Below, piece after piece: positions 40,725 through 50,355 of a stretch of DNA of 64,000 bases. The notes under the pieces were generated by a model, which was given only the letters and a program-made list of their open reading frames with translations, searched no databases and was not told the origin of the DNA. The position numbers were made by a program, and so were the translations under genes. Every line of letters starts with the position of its first letter. Within the stretch, counting starts at the first letter, position 1. The DNA is from Alphaproteobacteria bacterium (GTDB taxonomy: Bacteria > Myxococcota_A > UBA796 > CAJQPC01), in NCBI GenBank assembly GCA_020632795.1, contig JACKEV010000006.1, forward strand, positions 1,794,501 to 1,858,500, given 5' to 3'.

Positions 40725-41359
40725 TCGAGCGGCTCCCCCTGATCCCGCGCATCCGGGGCCTCATCGCCCGGCGGGTGGAGCGGCCCGGGGCCTACTCGGC
40801 GCTGCAGCGGGCGGTGGGCAGCGACCGGGTGTGGACGGTGTTCCTGGACACCCTGCTGCGGCCCACGCCGGGGCTGCGCATCCTGGACGTGGGCTGCGGC
40901 CCGGCGGACGTGCTGGGCTACCTGCCCGAGGTCGACTACCTGGGCATCGACCCCAACCCGGCCTACATCGAGGGCGCCCGCAAGCGCTTCGCCAGCCGGG
41001 GGCGCTTCGAGGCCTGGGACATCGCCGCCCTGGCCGCGCAGCGCCCCGCGCCCTTCGACGTCATCCTGCTGCTGGGCGTGCTCCACCACCTCACCGACGC
41101 CCAGGCCGCCCACATCCTGGGCCACGCCGCCGCGCTGGTCGCCCCCGGCGGCCGGCTCCTGACCCTCGACGGCTGCCGCACCCCCCACATCCCGGCGCTC
41201 ACCCGCTTCCTGTACTGGGCGGACCGGGGGGACTTCACCCGGGACCAGGCCGGCTACGAGGCCCTGGTCCGCCCCTTCTTTCCCCGCATCTCGGCCACGC
41301 TGCGGGACGATCTGCTGCGGCTGCCCTACACCTACCTGGCCCTCGACGCCCGCCCTTGA
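40721..41359 (+). CDS. SAM-dependent methyltransferase
   Basis: About 212 residues from ATG 40721 (ATGA overlap). Motif I is ILDVGCGPADVLGYL, motif II GIDPNP, and motif post-II FDVILLLGVLHHL. A class I small-molecule methyltransferase. Coupling to the membrane/propeller gene suggests a shared pathway, but the substrate is not evident. Confidence 0.85.
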   Translation: MIERLPLIPRIRGLIARRVERPGAYSALQRAVGSDRVWTVFLDTLLRPTPGLRILDVGCGPADVLGYLPEVDYLGIDPNPAYIEGARKRFASRGRFEAWDIAALAAQRPAPFDVILLLGVLHHLTDAQAAHILGHAAALVAPGGRLLTLDGCRTPHIPALTRFLYWADRGDFTRDQAGYEALVRPFFPRISATLRDDLLRLPYTYLALDARP

Positions 41360-41391
41360 CAACCCCTCCCGGCGTGTACACGCTAGGAGAT

Positions 41392-42210
41392 ATGCCCAAA
41401 CCCTACGAGATCCTCGCGCCCGGCGGCTTCAACGCGGACCAGGTCCCCTCCGGCAGCCCCTACGAGCTGGTCAACGGCCACCCGGTGGTCTGCCTGCCCA
41501 CCGGCCGCCGCGGCTCGGTCGCCAACCTCGACGGCGGCATGGTCATCACCACCGACCCGGCGGTGAAGCGGGCCGGGGTGGACCTGGGGGTCTCCCCCTT
41601 GAAGCACCACCTCCGCGCCCCGGACGTGGCGGTGCTCGCGGACGACGAGCCCGATGCCCCCGGCTGGGCGAAGGCCGCGCCCCCGCTGGCGGTCGAGTAC
41701 GCCGACACCGGCCAGGACGAGGGTGAGCTGAACGCCCGCATCGCCGAGCTGCTGGCCGCCGGCACCCGGTTCATATGGGTCGTGCGCCTCGAGGGTATCC
41801 GCCGGGTTGAGGTCCACACCCCCGATGGGCCGCCCCTGCTCTACACCCTGGGGCAGCAGCTCACCGCCCCCGGCGTGCTGCAGAACCCGGTCCCCGTGGA
41901 GGCCCTGTTCTTCCACGACGCCGCCCAGCAGGTGGCCCTGCGCAACCTGCTCCAGCGCGAGGGCTACGCCGACCTGGAGGACGTGCTGGCCAGAGGCCGG
42001 GAACAGGGCATCCGCGAAGGCAAGGCCGAGGGCATGGCCGAAGGCAAGGCCGAGGGCCTGCGCGCCGGCCTGCGCGCGATCCTCTCCCTGCGCGGGCTCC
42101 CCCTCACCGAGGCCCACCAGGCCACCCTGGATCAGGCCGACGCCCCCACCCTCACCCGCTGGCTCTTGGACGCCGGGATCGCCGCGAGCGTGGACGACCT
42201 GCTCACCTGA
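41392..42210 (+). CDS. Uma2/DUF820-like protein with repetitive C-terminus
   Basis: About 272 residues from ATG 41392 with TAGGAG upstream. The N-terminal ~150 residues resemble Uma2 (PD-(D/E)xK-fold) proteins: YELVNGHPV, LRAPDVAVL, PPLAVEYADT. The C-terminus has the repeat GxxxGxAEGxAEGKAEG typical of DUF820/Rpn-like nucleases. A good -35 hexamer (TTGACA, 41356-41361) lies upstream, overlapping the methyltransferase stop. Nuclease activity is possible but unproven. Confidence 0.78.
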   Translation: MPKPYEILAPGGFNADQVPSGSPYELVNGHPVVCLPTGRRGSVANLDGGMVITTDPAVKRAGVDLGVSPLKHHLRAPDVAVLADDEPDAPGWAKAAPPLAVEYADTGQDEGELNARIAELLAAGTRFIWVVRLEGIRRVEVHTPDGPPLLYTLGQQLTAPGVLQNPVPVEALFFHDAAQQVALRNLLQREGYADLEDVLARGREQGIREGKAEGMAEGKAEGLRAGLRAILSLRGLPLTEAHQATLDQADAPTLTRWLLDAGIAASVDDLLT

Positions 42211-42243
42211 CCCGGGACCCGCGCGGTTATGCTGGCCCAGGCC

Positions 42244-43167
42244 ATGACGCCCTGCCTCGCCATCGCCGCGCTCCTGATCGGCTGCGCCGGAGACCCCGAC
42301 CCGGCGCCCGACACCGGCCCCGACGCGCCCACGCCCTACGAGTACGAGCGCCCCGAGCTCGAGCCCTCCCTGAACGCCGCCGAGGTCGAGGCCGCCGTCC
42401 GCGACCTCGCCCCCGGGCTGCTGCGGATCGACCCCTACCCCCTCTACGACGCCTACGCCCTGGCGCTCATGGGCCAGGAGCAGTCCTGCCCGGGCACCTA
42501 CCCCATCGCCGGGGTCATCGGCTGGGGCAACGAGTGCACGGCGCGCTCAGGCTGGTCCTACGCCGGCCGCTCCCAGGCGCTGGCGGTGCACCACGAGACC
42601 ATCGACGGGGTGTACTACGACACCTTCGGCTCCCTGCTCACCGACGCGGTGCTGACCTCACCGGACGGCTACGATCTGGAGATCATCGGCTACGGGGACC
42701 TGTGGGACCGCCCCGTGGACGGCGGCGCCCAGGCCGTGTGGGTCTACTTCCTGGGGGTGTTCCGCTCGGCGTTCCCCGAGCACGCCGACACCTGGCTGGC
42801 CGAGGACCTGAGCGTCGCCGTCACCGCCGAGTCCTGGGCGCACCCCGAGCAGGGCCGCTGGCTTCGGCTCGACGGCGGGGCCAGCCCCATCGAGGGCGAC
42901 CGCGCCACCCTCACCGCCCGGGACCTCCTCCTCTACAGCCCCGAGACCGGGACGACCTGCGCCACCGAGCCCGCCGGGGAGCTGGTGTACCGCACCCACG
43001 ACGGCGAGGCCTACACCCTGCGCTTCGACGGCCCGGCCAGCCCGGAGGACGCCGTGTCCGCAGATCTCTGCGACGGCTGCGGGACGGTGTGGTTCGAGGG
43101 CGCCGCCCTGGGCGAGGCCTGCGTCGACCTCACCGCGCTGACCGACTGGGAGACCCGCCCATGGTGA
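42244..43167 (+). CDS. Putative lipoprotein
   Basis: About 307 residues; ATG 42229 is an alternative start. Signal peptide and lipobox (AIAALLIGCAGD), then a Pro/Asp linker. The body has a repeated W/Y-rich beta pattern and six or more Cys, including CDGCG near the C-terminus. It overlaps the next gene by seven bases, so both are probably exported together. No family recognised. Confidence 0.75.
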   Translation: MTPCLAIAALLIGCAGDPDPAPDTGPDAPTPYEYERPELEPSLNAAEVEAAVRDLAPGLLRIDPYPLYDAYALALMGQEQSCPGTYPIAGVIGWGNECTARSGWSYAGRSQALAVHHETIDGVYYDTFGSLLTDAVLTSPDGYDLEIIGYGDLWDRPVDGGAQAVWVYFLGVFRSAFPEHADTWLAEDLSVAVTAESWAHPEQGRWLRLDGGASPIEGDRATLTARDLLLYSPETGTTCATEPAGELVYRTHDGEAYTLRFDGPASPEDAVSADLCDGCGTVWFEGAALGEACVDLTALTDWETRPW

Positions 43168-44726
43168 GCGCCCTGCTTGTGCTGGCCTGCGCCGGGGAGC
43201 CCACCCCGGTGGACTCTGCGCCCACGGTGCCCCACATGAGCGCCGAGCGGCTGCTGACCCGGGCCAGCCTGGACCTGCGCCGCCACCGCCCTGCCCCCGA
43301 GGAGCTGGCCGCGGTGGCCGCAGATCCCGATGCAGTCGATGACTACATTGCCGACTACCTGCAGGATCCGGGCTTCGGCGCGGCGGTCCGGGACTGGTTC
43401 GCGGTGCCCTACCGCACCCTGCTGGACGACTGGCCGCGCCGGGCCGCCGACTACGGACTGGGCGACGAGCCCGGCTTCGCCCGCGCCATCGGCGAGGAGC
43501 CCCTGCGCATCCTCTCCACCATCGCAACCGAGGACCTGCCCTACACCACCCTGGTCACCGCCGACTGGACGATGGCGAACGAGGTGCTGGCCTCGGCCTG
43601 GCCCATCGACTACTCCGACGGCGCGTCCGGCTGGCAGCAGGCCCGCTACACCGACGGGCGCCCCCCCGCCGGTGTGCTGTCCACCAACGGCCTGTGGTGG
43701 CGCTACGAGACCTCGCGCACCAACAAGAACCGCAGCCGGGCCGCCGCGCTCAGCCGCATCCTGCTGTGCGACGACTTCCTGGACCGCACCATCACCTTCG
43801 ACCGCGAGGTGGACCTCTCGGACGAGCAGGTCGCGGCCGAGGCCCTGGTCAACAACCCGGGCTGCGTGAGCTGCCACGCCAGCCTCGACCCCCTGGCCAG
43901 CTACCTGGGCGGGTTCTACTTCCCCAAGAAGTCCGGCGTGGCCGAGATGACGGTCTACCACCCCGAGCGGGAGGACATCTGGCGCTGGCTCACCGGCGCG
44001 CCGCCCGCCTACTTCGGGGAGCCCGGCGAGACCCTGACCGACCTCGGCCACCAGATCGCCGCCGACCCCCGCTTCATCGAGTGCGCGGTGGAGCAGACCT
44101 GGACCTTCATGCTCCAGCGGGAGCCAGCCCTTTCGGACATCCCCGCCCTGAGCGCCGCCCGGGAGGACTTCCTGGCCGGCGGGCTCACCCTGCGCGCCCT
44201 GGCGGCCTCGGTGGTCCAGGCGGACGACTACCGCGCCGAACATGACCTCAAGCTGATGAGCCCGGACCTGCTGGCGTCCCAGGTCGAAGCCCTGACCGGC
44301 TTCACGTTCGTGTCCGAGGGCTACGACCTGATGCGCACCGACACCCTGGGCCTGCGGGCGCTGGCCGGCGGGGCCGACGGCAACTTCGTCACCGAGCGCG
44401 CCGCGTCCCCCACCGCCACCACGGTGCTGGTGCAGGAGCGGCTGGCCCAGGCCGCCGCGAACCACGTCGTCGCCCAGGACCGGGCCGGCGCCGACCGCCG
44501 GCTGCTCACCCTCGTCGACCCCGACAGCTTCCCGCCCGAGGACCTCGCCCGCGCCCAGCTCGTCGAGCTGCACCAGCGCATCCTGAGCGCCACCCCGGAC
44601 GCCGAGTCCGAGGACGAGCTGTACGCGCTGCTGCTGGACGTCGCGGAGACCACCGGCCAGCCCCACCTGGCCTGGGTGAGCGTGATCACGGTGATGATGC
44701 GGGACCCGTCGTTCGTGATGTACTGA
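43161..44726 (+). CDS. Cytochrome-c-like lipoprotein (DUF1549/DUF1588-related)
   Basis: About 521 residues from ATG 43161. A very short signal peptide and lipobox (ALLVLACAGE), one CxxCH heme motif (CVSCHASLDPLASYLGGFYF), and RASLDLRRHRPAPEE near the N-terminus, a pattern of the planctomycete-type DUF1549/DUF1588 proteins. Likely a surface-attached mono-heme protein. It is coupled to the lipoprotein at 42244. The C-terminus overlaps the convergent cupin gene by 41 bases. Confidence 0.75.
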   Translation: MVSALLVLACAGEPTPVDSAPTVPHMSAERLLTRASLDLRRHRPAPEELAAVAADPDAVDDYIADYLQDPGFGAAVRDWFAVPYRTLLDDWPRRAADYGLGDEPGFARAIGEEPLRILSTIATEDLPYTTLVTADWTMANEVLASAWPIDYSDGASGWQQARYTDGRPPAGVLSTNGLWWRYETSRTNKNRSRAAALSRILLCDDFLDRTITFDREVDLSDEQVAAEALVNNPGCVSCHASLDPLASYLGGFYFPKKSGVAEMTVYHPEREDIWRWLTGAPPAYFGEPGETLTDLGHQIAADPRFIECAVEQTWTFMLQREPALSDIPALSAAREDFLAGGLTLRALAASVVQADDYRAEHDLKLMSPDLLASQVEALTGFTFVSEGYDLMRTDTLGLRALAGGADGNFVTERAASPTATTVLVQERLAQAAANHVVAQDRAGADRRLLTLVDPDSFPPEDLARAQLVELHQRILSATPDAESEDELYALLLDVAETTGQPHLAWVSVITVMMRDPSFVMY

Positions 44727-45204
44727 CCGGCGCATCCCCCGGTTTGAACTTCACCTTGCGCTCCCGGGAAGAGCCCTCCGAGGGCTCGTGACGCCAGCCC
44801 TCCGGCGTCCGCACCAGGAAGCCGTCGGCGCGAGCGCGACGCCCCCGTACGTAGATCGTCCACGCCCCGTCCGCGGGCAGCGCGGCGATGCGGTGGAAGC
44901 AGTCCGCGGGGATCCAGTTCACGCGCCCCGGCTTGAGGTCGCGCCGACGGGTGTGCTGCCCGGGCGCGGCGCGCTCCTCGGTGTAGCCCCCGGTGAGCAC
45001 CAGCGCGGCGCTCCAGGCCCAGGGGTGGTCATGGAACACGTCCGACGCCTCATCCGGATGGGCGCAGTGGTGCAGGTAGATGCCGAGCGCGGGGCGCTCC
45101 AGCAGGACGTGGCGCCGCAGCAGGACCACGCCGTCGGACCGAACGACCGCCAGGCCCGGCGCGCGAACGCACACCTCGTGAAGGAGCCTGGTGCGCAGGC
45201 CCAT
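44686..45204 (-). CDS. Cupin-like protein
   Basis: 172 residues, ATG 45204 after AGGAGG. A cupin-type beta-barrel is suggested by FHDHPWAWSAALVLTGGYTE and by WIPADCFHRIAAL, giving His ligands for a metal. Such small cupins occur widely and often have unknown function. The C-terminal tail overlaps the convergent gene. Confidence 0.72.
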   Translation of the reverse strand: MGLRTRLLHEVCVRAPGLAVVRSDGVVLLRRHVLLERPALGIYLHHCAHPDEASDVFHDHPWAWSAALVLTGGYTEERAAPGQHTRRRDLKPGRVNWIPADCFHRIAALPADGAWTIYVRGRRARADGFLVRTPEGWRHEPSEGSSRERKVKFKPGDAPVSTSRTTGPASSP

Positions 45205-45238
45205 GGGGTCGACCTCCTGTGACCCGATGATCTGTCGC

Positions 45239-45622
45239 TCAGGATCCGGGCGTCGTCAACATCTCGACGCTGAACCCGGTCTCGCTGCCGTCCGCAGCGC
45301 GCGTCCCCACGGTGAACGAGCAGCCCGCGCCGTGTCGGGTGAGCAGGCGAGGCTGGGAGAGCAGCTCGCGCTTGTCCGCCCGCAGCCGTCGGGCGCGGAC
45401 CTCCCAGACCTCGAGGTCGAGCTGCACCTGGTCCTCCTCCAGGGCGGTGACGAGCAGAGCCAGCTCGCCGGTGTGATCCGGGAAGGCGAGCGTGAGGGCC
45501 GTGGGCCCCTGATCCGCGATGGCCTCGGTCCACTGGAAGGTCTCGCCGGAGGCCAGATCGTTGAAGGTGACGTCGATGGTCCCGGCCTGGGCGGTGGCGA
45601 GCAGCAGGAGCGGCGCGAGCAT
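45239..45622 (-). CDS. Small secreted protein
   Basis: 127 residues from ATG 45622. Signal peptide MLAPLLLLATAQAG with a standard (non-lipo) cleavage site, then a beta-rich domain with two possible disulfides or one pair (HGAGCSF). No family recognised. It lies 34 bases before the cupin gene on the same strand. Confidence 0.68.
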   Translation of the reverse strand: MLAPLLLLATAQAGTIDVTFNDLASGETFQWTEAIADQGPTALTLAFPDHTGELALLVTALEEDQVQLDLEVWEVRARRLRADKRELLSQPRLLTRHGAGCSFTVGTRAADGSETGFSVEMLTTPGS

Positions 45623-45692
45623 GGACAACTCCGGAGGATGTGTCATCGGAGTGTAGTTGATCTCGCGGCTGCGCGGCACCGAGGATCGGCGT

Positions 45693-46667
45693 ATGACGCG
45701 CTCGACGGCCCTGCTCCTCGCCCTCACCGCCTGCGGCGAGCCCCTGCCCTCCCAGGACCTGGACCTCGTCGCCGTGGGCTCCACGGAGATCGCCCTGGAC
45801 CTCGCCACGGCCCGGGTCGAGGCCCTGCTGCTGAAGGACTGCGACACCGGCGAGGTCATCGAGATCCCCATTGAGGAGACGCTGGACCTGCGAGACCCCA
45901 CGCCCCTGGGGGTCCCCAGCGGGCTGTGGTGCGACCTGGGGGTGGACTTCGGCGACGACCCCTTCGACGGCACCCTCCACCTGGAGGGCGTCGGCGGGGA
46001 CGGCCGAGCCTTCGACCTCGCCCTGGACCCGGGTGTGGCCACGATGGGCCGGGACGTGCTGCTGGAGGGGGACGAGGCGGTCCTGGTGCTGGAGGCCGGC
46101 CCCTGGCTGGCGGCGGCGGGCCTGGACCAGCCCGGCGACGACGTCAGCCTGGGCCCCGACGACGCCGACGCCGAGGCGCTGGCCGACACCCTGGGCGCGC
46201 ACCTGGTGCTCACGACCCCCACCGACGGCCCGGCCATCTACATCGACCTGTGGCCCTGGGAGCCGATCCATTTCGAGGCGTCCGCGGACGTGTCCTTCGA
46301 GACCCAGGGGTGCGGGGGCAACACGACCGTCGAGCCCGTGGAGCCGGTGGACGACCCCGAGGCCGACGCGGACGCAGACGGCGACGCGGACACCGACATC
46401 GACACGGACACCGACGGCGACTCGGACGTCGACTCCGGTGGCAGCAGCGGCGGCTCCAGTGGCAGCAGTGGCTGCGAAGGTAATGGTTGTGGGGGTTCTT
46501 CTGGCAGCAGCAGCGGCTGTGATGGCAGCAGCGCGGGCTGCTCCGGGGGCAGCACGGGCTGCTCCGGCGGGGCCTCGTGCAGCGGCGCGCTGTGCTCCAC
46601 CTCGGGGGTGCTGCCCCCGGCGGTGTGGCTGGTGGGGTTGATCGTGCTCCGGCGGCGGCGGGACTAA
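45693..46667 (+). CDS. Surface lipoprotein with Ser/Gly/Cys repeats and MYXO-CTERM-like tail
   Basis: About 324 residues from ATG 45693 with GAGGA upstream. Lipobox ALTACGE. The folded part (~25-215) is acidic and beta-rich. It is followed by an Asp-rich stretch with DADGDADTD-type repeats, a Ser/Gly/Cys-rich region with repeated SGC/GCSGG units, and a C-terminal hydrophobic helix ending RRRRD. Cys before a helix and a basic tail matches the MYXO-CTERM-like sorting pattern. Both an N-terminal lipid site and a C-terminal sorting tail on one protein is unusual. Confidence 0.75.
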   Translation: MTRSTALLLALTACGEPLPSQDLDLVAVGSTEIALDLATARVEALLLKDCDTGEVIEIPIEETLDLRDPTPLGVPSGLWCDLGVDFGDDPFDGTLHLEGVGGDGRAFDLALDPGVATMGRDVLLEGDEAVLVLEAGPWLAAAGLDQPGDDVSLGPDDADAEALADTLGAHLVLTTPTDGPAIYIDLWPWEPIHFEASADVSFETQGCGGNTTVEPVEPVDDPEADADADGDADTDIDTDTDGDSDVDSGGSSGGSSGSSGCEGNGCGGSSGSSSGCDGSSAGCSGGSTGCSGGASCSGALCSTSGVLPPAVWLVGLIVLRRRRD

Positions 46668-48799
46668 CCGACCAGCTGATTCCCCACCGGCAGCGTCGTG
46701 ATCCGCTTCCCCGTCGCCGCGAAGATCGCGTTGCACAGCGCCCCGGCGATGGGCGGCAGGCCCGGCTCCCCGACCCCGCCCAACTCCTCGCCGGAGTCCA
46801 CGATGACCACCTCGACCTCCGGCGCCTGGGCCATGCCCATCAGGGTGTAGCTGTGGAAGTTGAGCTGCTGGGCGGCGCCGTCCTTGAAGGAGAGGCCCCC
46901 GTACAGCGCCGCGCTGAGGCCCATCGTGAGGGCCCCCATGACCTGGGCGCGGGTGTTGTCGGGGTGGATGGCCCGACCGCAGTCGATGCTGGCGGTGACC
47001 CGGCGTGGGAGCACCCGGCCTTCGATGACCTCGATGTCGCAGACCTGGGCGCTGATGGAGCCGAAGCTCTCGAACAGGGCCACGCCCCGGCTCAAGCCCG
47101 CCGAAACGTCCCCCGCCGCCTCGACCGCCGCCTCGAAGACCCGCAGGTAGCGGGGGTTGTCGGCCAGCAGGCGCCGCCGCAGTTCGATGGGGTCCTGGCC
47201 GCCGGCCGCCGCGATCTCGTCGAGGAAGCACTCCCGGAAGAAGCCGTTGGTGCTGCCCTGCACCGAGCGCCACCACCCGATCGGGATGGGCAGCTCGATA
47301 TAGGCGTAGTCCACCCGCTGGTTGGGCACGGCGTAGGGCATGTGGGACATGCCGCCGATGACGACCTCGGCGCCGAGCTTGGTCTTCGCCAGCGCGGGCA
47401 CGAACATGGTCATGATGCTCTGGCCGGCCATCTCGATGTGCCAGTCGGTGGGCAGGCCGTCCGGGCCGATGGCGGCGGACTGGCGGCAGAGGACGCGGGG
47501 GCGGTAGTAGCCCCGGGTGAAGCACTCCTCGCGGGTCCACAGCACCTTGACCGGGGCGCCGAGGTGCTTGGAGACCTTGACCGCGAGGTCCGTGAAGTCC
47601 CAGAAGCCCTTGCGGCCGAACCCGCCGCCCAGCAGCGTGGTGTGCACGAAGGCCTGCTCCTGCTTGAGGCCGGCGATCTTCGCCGCGTTGCGCCGGGTGA
47701 CCCCCTGGGCCTGCGTGGGCGCCCAGACGTCCACCCGGTCGGGCTGCACCCAGGCGGTGGCGTTGAGGGGCTCCAGGGGAGCGTGCTCCAGGTAGGGCAC
47801 CTCGTAGGTGGTGCTCAGGGTGGTCTCGCCGAGCTTGCCCAGCTTGAACAGGGTCTTTCCGCCGCCGTCCAGCGCCTCCTGCAGGCGACGGCCGATCTCG
47901 GCGTCGTCCAGGCCCGCGCCCTCGCCCGGATCCCACTCCAGCTTGAGGGCGTCGGCGCCGCGCTTCGCCTGCCAGAAGGTGTCGGCGACCACGACGACCT
48001 TGTCGTCGTCCACCTGGAAGGCGTCGACCACGCCGTCGAGGGCCAGGGCGTCGGTGGCGTCAAAGGAGACCAGGGCGCCGCCGTGGTGGGGGCAGTGCTT
48101 GACCGCGCCCACCAGCGCGCCCTCGACCTGGACGTCGACGCCGAAGGTCGCCCGGCCGGTGGACTTGTCGCGCAGGTCCAGGCGCTCGGGGCTGGTGCCG
48201 ATGATGCGGAACTGCTCGGGGGACTTCAACGGCGCCGCGCCGACCTTCTGCTGGGCGGCGTCGTGGGCCAGCTCCCCGTAGCTGAGGCGCTCCTCGCCGT
48301 TGAGGACAAAGCCGGCCTCGGTGCGCAAGGTGGAGGGGTCCACCCCCCAGCGCGCCGCCGCCGCCGCGATGAGCATCGCGCGAGCCTGCGCCCCGGCCTC
48401 GCGCAGGATGGACCAGTAGCCCCGGACCGACTCGGAGCCCCCGGTGAGCTGGGCGTGCCCCGGCAGATCGGCCAGCTCGCGGCGGTAGGCGTCGTGGGCG
48501 GGGGCGGACTCGGCGCGCACCTGGGCCCAGTCGCAGTCCAGCTCCTCGGCCAGGATCATGGGCAGCGCGGTGTATACCCCCTGCCCCATCTCCGAGGCGC
48601 CCATCTGCAGGGTGACCACGCCGTTGGGGGCGACGCGGATCCAGGCGTTGATGTCCGCCGCCTGGCCTTCGGCGATGGCCGAGCCCAGGGTGATGGTGGT
48701 GTCCACCGGTGGCGTGAGCGGGCGGCAGCCCGGCAGGTGGAAGGCGACGACGAGCCCGGAGAGCCCGCCCAGGAAGCCGCGTCGAGAGGGGTTCATCAT
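46664..48799 (-). CDS. iorB: Molybdopterin oxidoreductase large subunit (isoquinoline 1-oxidoreductase beta-like)
   Basis: About 711 residues. TAT signal NPSRRGFLGGLSGLVVAFHL. The xanthine-dehydrogenase/aldehyde-oxidase molybdenum domains are visible (LQMGASEMGQGVYTALPMIL, TLLGGGFGRKGFWDFT), and the active-site Glu is in GGVGEPGLPPIAGA near the C-terminus. The sequence fits the IorB/AORB group that oxidises N-heterocycles or aldehydes in the periplasm. The partner [2Fe-2S] subunit is directly upstream. The start at ATG 48799 overlaps the upstream stop by one base. Confidence 0.9.
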   Translation of the reverse strand: MMNPSRRGFLGGLSGLVVAFHLPGCRPLTPPVDTTITLGSAIAEGQAADINAWIRVAPNGVVTLQMGASEMGQGVYTALPMILAEELDCDWAQVRAESAPAHDAYRRELADLPGHAQLTGGSESVRGYWSILREAGAQARAMLIAAAAARWGVDPSTLRTEAGFVLNGEERLSYGELAHDAAQQKVGAAPLKSPEQFRIIGTSPERLDLRDKSTGRATFGVDVQVEGALVGAVKHCPHHGGALVSFDATDALALDGVVDAFQVDDDKVVVVADTFWQAKRGADALKLEWDPGEGAGLDDAEIGRRLQEALDGGGKTLFKLGKLGETTLSTTYEVPYLEHAPLEPLNATAWVQPDRVDVWAPTQAQGVTRRNAAKIAGLKQEQAFVHTTLLGGGFGRKGFWDFTDLAVKVSKHLGAPVKVLWTREECFTRGYYRPRVLCRQSAAIGPDGLPTDWHIEMAGQSIMTMFVPALAKTKLGAEVVIGGMSHMPYAVPNQRVDYAYIELPIPIGWWRSVQGSTNGFFRECFLDEIAAAGGQDPIELRRRLLADNPRYLRVFEAAVEAAGDVSAGLSRGVALFESFGSISAQVCDIEVIEGRVLPRRVTASIDCGRAIHPDNTRAQVMGALTMGLSAALYGGLSFKDGAAQQLNFHSYTLMGMAQAPEVEVVIVDSGEELGGVGEPGLPPIAGALCNAIFAATGKRITTLPVGNQLVG

Positions 48800-49311
48800 C
48801 ACTCACCTCCCTCGGCGTCGTTGACCGCGTCGGTGGGCGCTTCGGGGGGCGCCTCCTCCGGTGGCGGCGGCTCCGGCAGCTTGAGCGCGGCGTCGGCGAT
48901 GGCGCCGCGGATGCGGTCGTAGGTGCCACAGCGGCAGAGGTTGGTCATCCACTGCTCGATGTCGGCGCGGGTGGGCCGGGCGTTGGCCTCGAGCAGGGCG
49001 GCGGCGGCCATGAGCTGGCCGGACTGGCAGTAGCCGCACTGAGGCACCCCCGCCGCGACCCAGGCGTCCACCAGGGGGTGCGGGGCGAGGTCCTCGATGG
49101 TGCGGACCGTCGCGCCCTCCAGCGCGGCGGCGGGCATCAGGCAGGAGCGGGTGGCCCGGCCGTTGAGGTGCACCGTGCAGGCGCCGCACTGGCCGACGCC
49201 GCAGCCAAACTTGGTGCCGGTGAGGCCCAGGTGGTCCCGCAGGACCCACAAAAGCGGCGTGTCCGGGGACACCTCCAGCTCGACCGACTCGCCGTTGACC
49301 TCGAAGCGCAT
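48799..49311 (-). CDS. iorA: [2Fe-2S] subunit of molybdenum hydroxylase (IorA-like)
   Basis: 170 residues. The plant-type cluster is GTKFGCGVGQCGACTVHLNG with a fourth Cys in RSCLMP. The second cluster has CGYCQSGQLM and NLCRCGTY. Both Fe-S clusters are complete, as in IorA. It transfers electrons from the IorB subunit at 46664 to a membrane acceptor. The C-terminal Pro/Glu tail is species-specific. Confidence 0.93.
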   Translation of the reverse strand: MRFEVNGESVELEVSPDTPLLWVLRDHLGLTGTKFGCGVGQCGACTVHLNGRATRSCLMPAAALEGATVRTIEDLAPHPLVDAWVAAGVPQCGYCQSGQLMAAAALLEANARPTRADIEQWMTNLCRCGTYDRIRGAIADAALKLPEPPPPEEAPPEAPTDAVNDAEGGE

Positions 49312-49356
49312 GGGCTCGCTCTCCAGAGTGCTTGGGGCGGGAGGAATGTAGCGGAT

Positions 49357-50316
49357 TCAACCCGGAGATGGCGGACCGGAGAACTCCGGCGGCGCTGGCG
49401 CCGGCAGCGGACCCCGGGCCACGAAGCGCTCGGGCCAGGCGGCGAGGACGGGTCGAGGGGGGCGCCAGGAGGTGAGCCAGGTGCGCAGGTAGGGGCGCCA
49501 GGGCTGCTCCTGGGCGACCTCGGGCAGGTAGAGCCAGGGCACGCTCACCGTGCGGTGGTGGGTCAGGTGGTAGTTGAAGTGCAGCCACAGCCAACCCAGC
49601 CAGCGCGGCATGCGCAGGTCGAAGCTGCCCTCTACCAGATGGAGCGGGGTGCGGACGTGGTAGACGTACTGCTGGCTGGCCCAGAAGAAGGCGAAGGTGG
49701 CGTAGACCAGCGCCAGCGTCGTCCAGGACAGCGACAGCATCGGGATCACAGCAGCCCAGAGCCCCACGGTGAGCGCCACCTCGGCCCGGATGCGCCAGGG
49801 GTTGACGCCCTCCAGGAAGGACAGGAACGTCGTAAGGTCGGTCCCCTTGGCGCGGCCCGGATCCGGCCGGAACCAGCGCCCCGGCACGAAGCACAGCGCC
49901 ACCGACACCAGCGGTGAGCCCACCCAGATCGCCCCGGAGATGAGCGTGTAGTACTTGAGGGTCTTCGCCCAGCGCTCGCCCGGCCGGTAGAAGTCGATCA
50001 GCTCGGCGTCGCTGCGGTTGCGGCGGTGGTGCATGAGGTGGGCGGCCTTCAGCACCGTGAACGAGCCCGGGAACAGCGCGCTCAGCAGCACCCCGGCGGC
50101 ATCGTTCACCCCCTGGCGGGGGTGCAGCTTGTCGTGCTCGGCCTCGTGGATGAGCGCGAAGTTGGTCTGCCCCAGCACCGCGAACGCCAGCGCGCAGGCG
50201 GCCAGCCCGAGGCCCCCCAGCCGCTCCCCCAGCCCGAGCAGCCCCAGGGAGGCGGCGAAGACGCCGGCGGTGAGCGCGAGGTTCAGCCCGCCGGGGATGG
50301 GATGGGTCCGCGACAT
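49357..50316 (-). CDS. Membrane fatty-acid desaturase family protein
   Basis: 319 residues. Three His boxes define the family: HEAEH (57-61), HLMHH (93-97) and HFNYHLTHH (~250-260). Four or more transmembrane helices flank them. The enzyme inserts a double bond in fatty acyl chains or hydroxylates a lipid at a di-iron site. It sits downstream of neither an acyl carrier nor a ferredoxin gene; the neighbour at 50356 is divergent. Confidence 0.88.
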   Translation of the reverse strand: MSRTHPIPGGLNLALTAGVFAASLGLLGLGERLGGLGLAACALAFAVLGQTNFALIHEAEHDKLHPRQGVNDAAGVLLSALFPGSFTVLKAAHLMHHRRNRSDAELIDFYRPGERWAKTLKYYTLISGAIWVGSPLVSVALCFVPGRWFRPDPGRAKGTDLTTFLSFLEGVNPWRIRAEVALTVGLWAAVIPMLSLSWTTLALVYATFAFFWASQQYVYHVRTPLHLVEGSFDLRMPRWLGWLWLHFNYHLTHHRTVSVPWLYLPEVAQEQPWRPYLRTWLTSWRPPRPVLAAWPERFVARGPLPAPAPPEFSGPPSPG

Positions 50317-50355
50317 CGGCGCGCAGGATATCCCGATCGGATATCAGAGGGCGCC

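Noticed and set aside
44919..47936. Minus-strand frame of about 1005 codons
   Set aside because: It crosses several real genes on both strands and is Arg/Gly/Pro-rich without motifs; a shadow frame.
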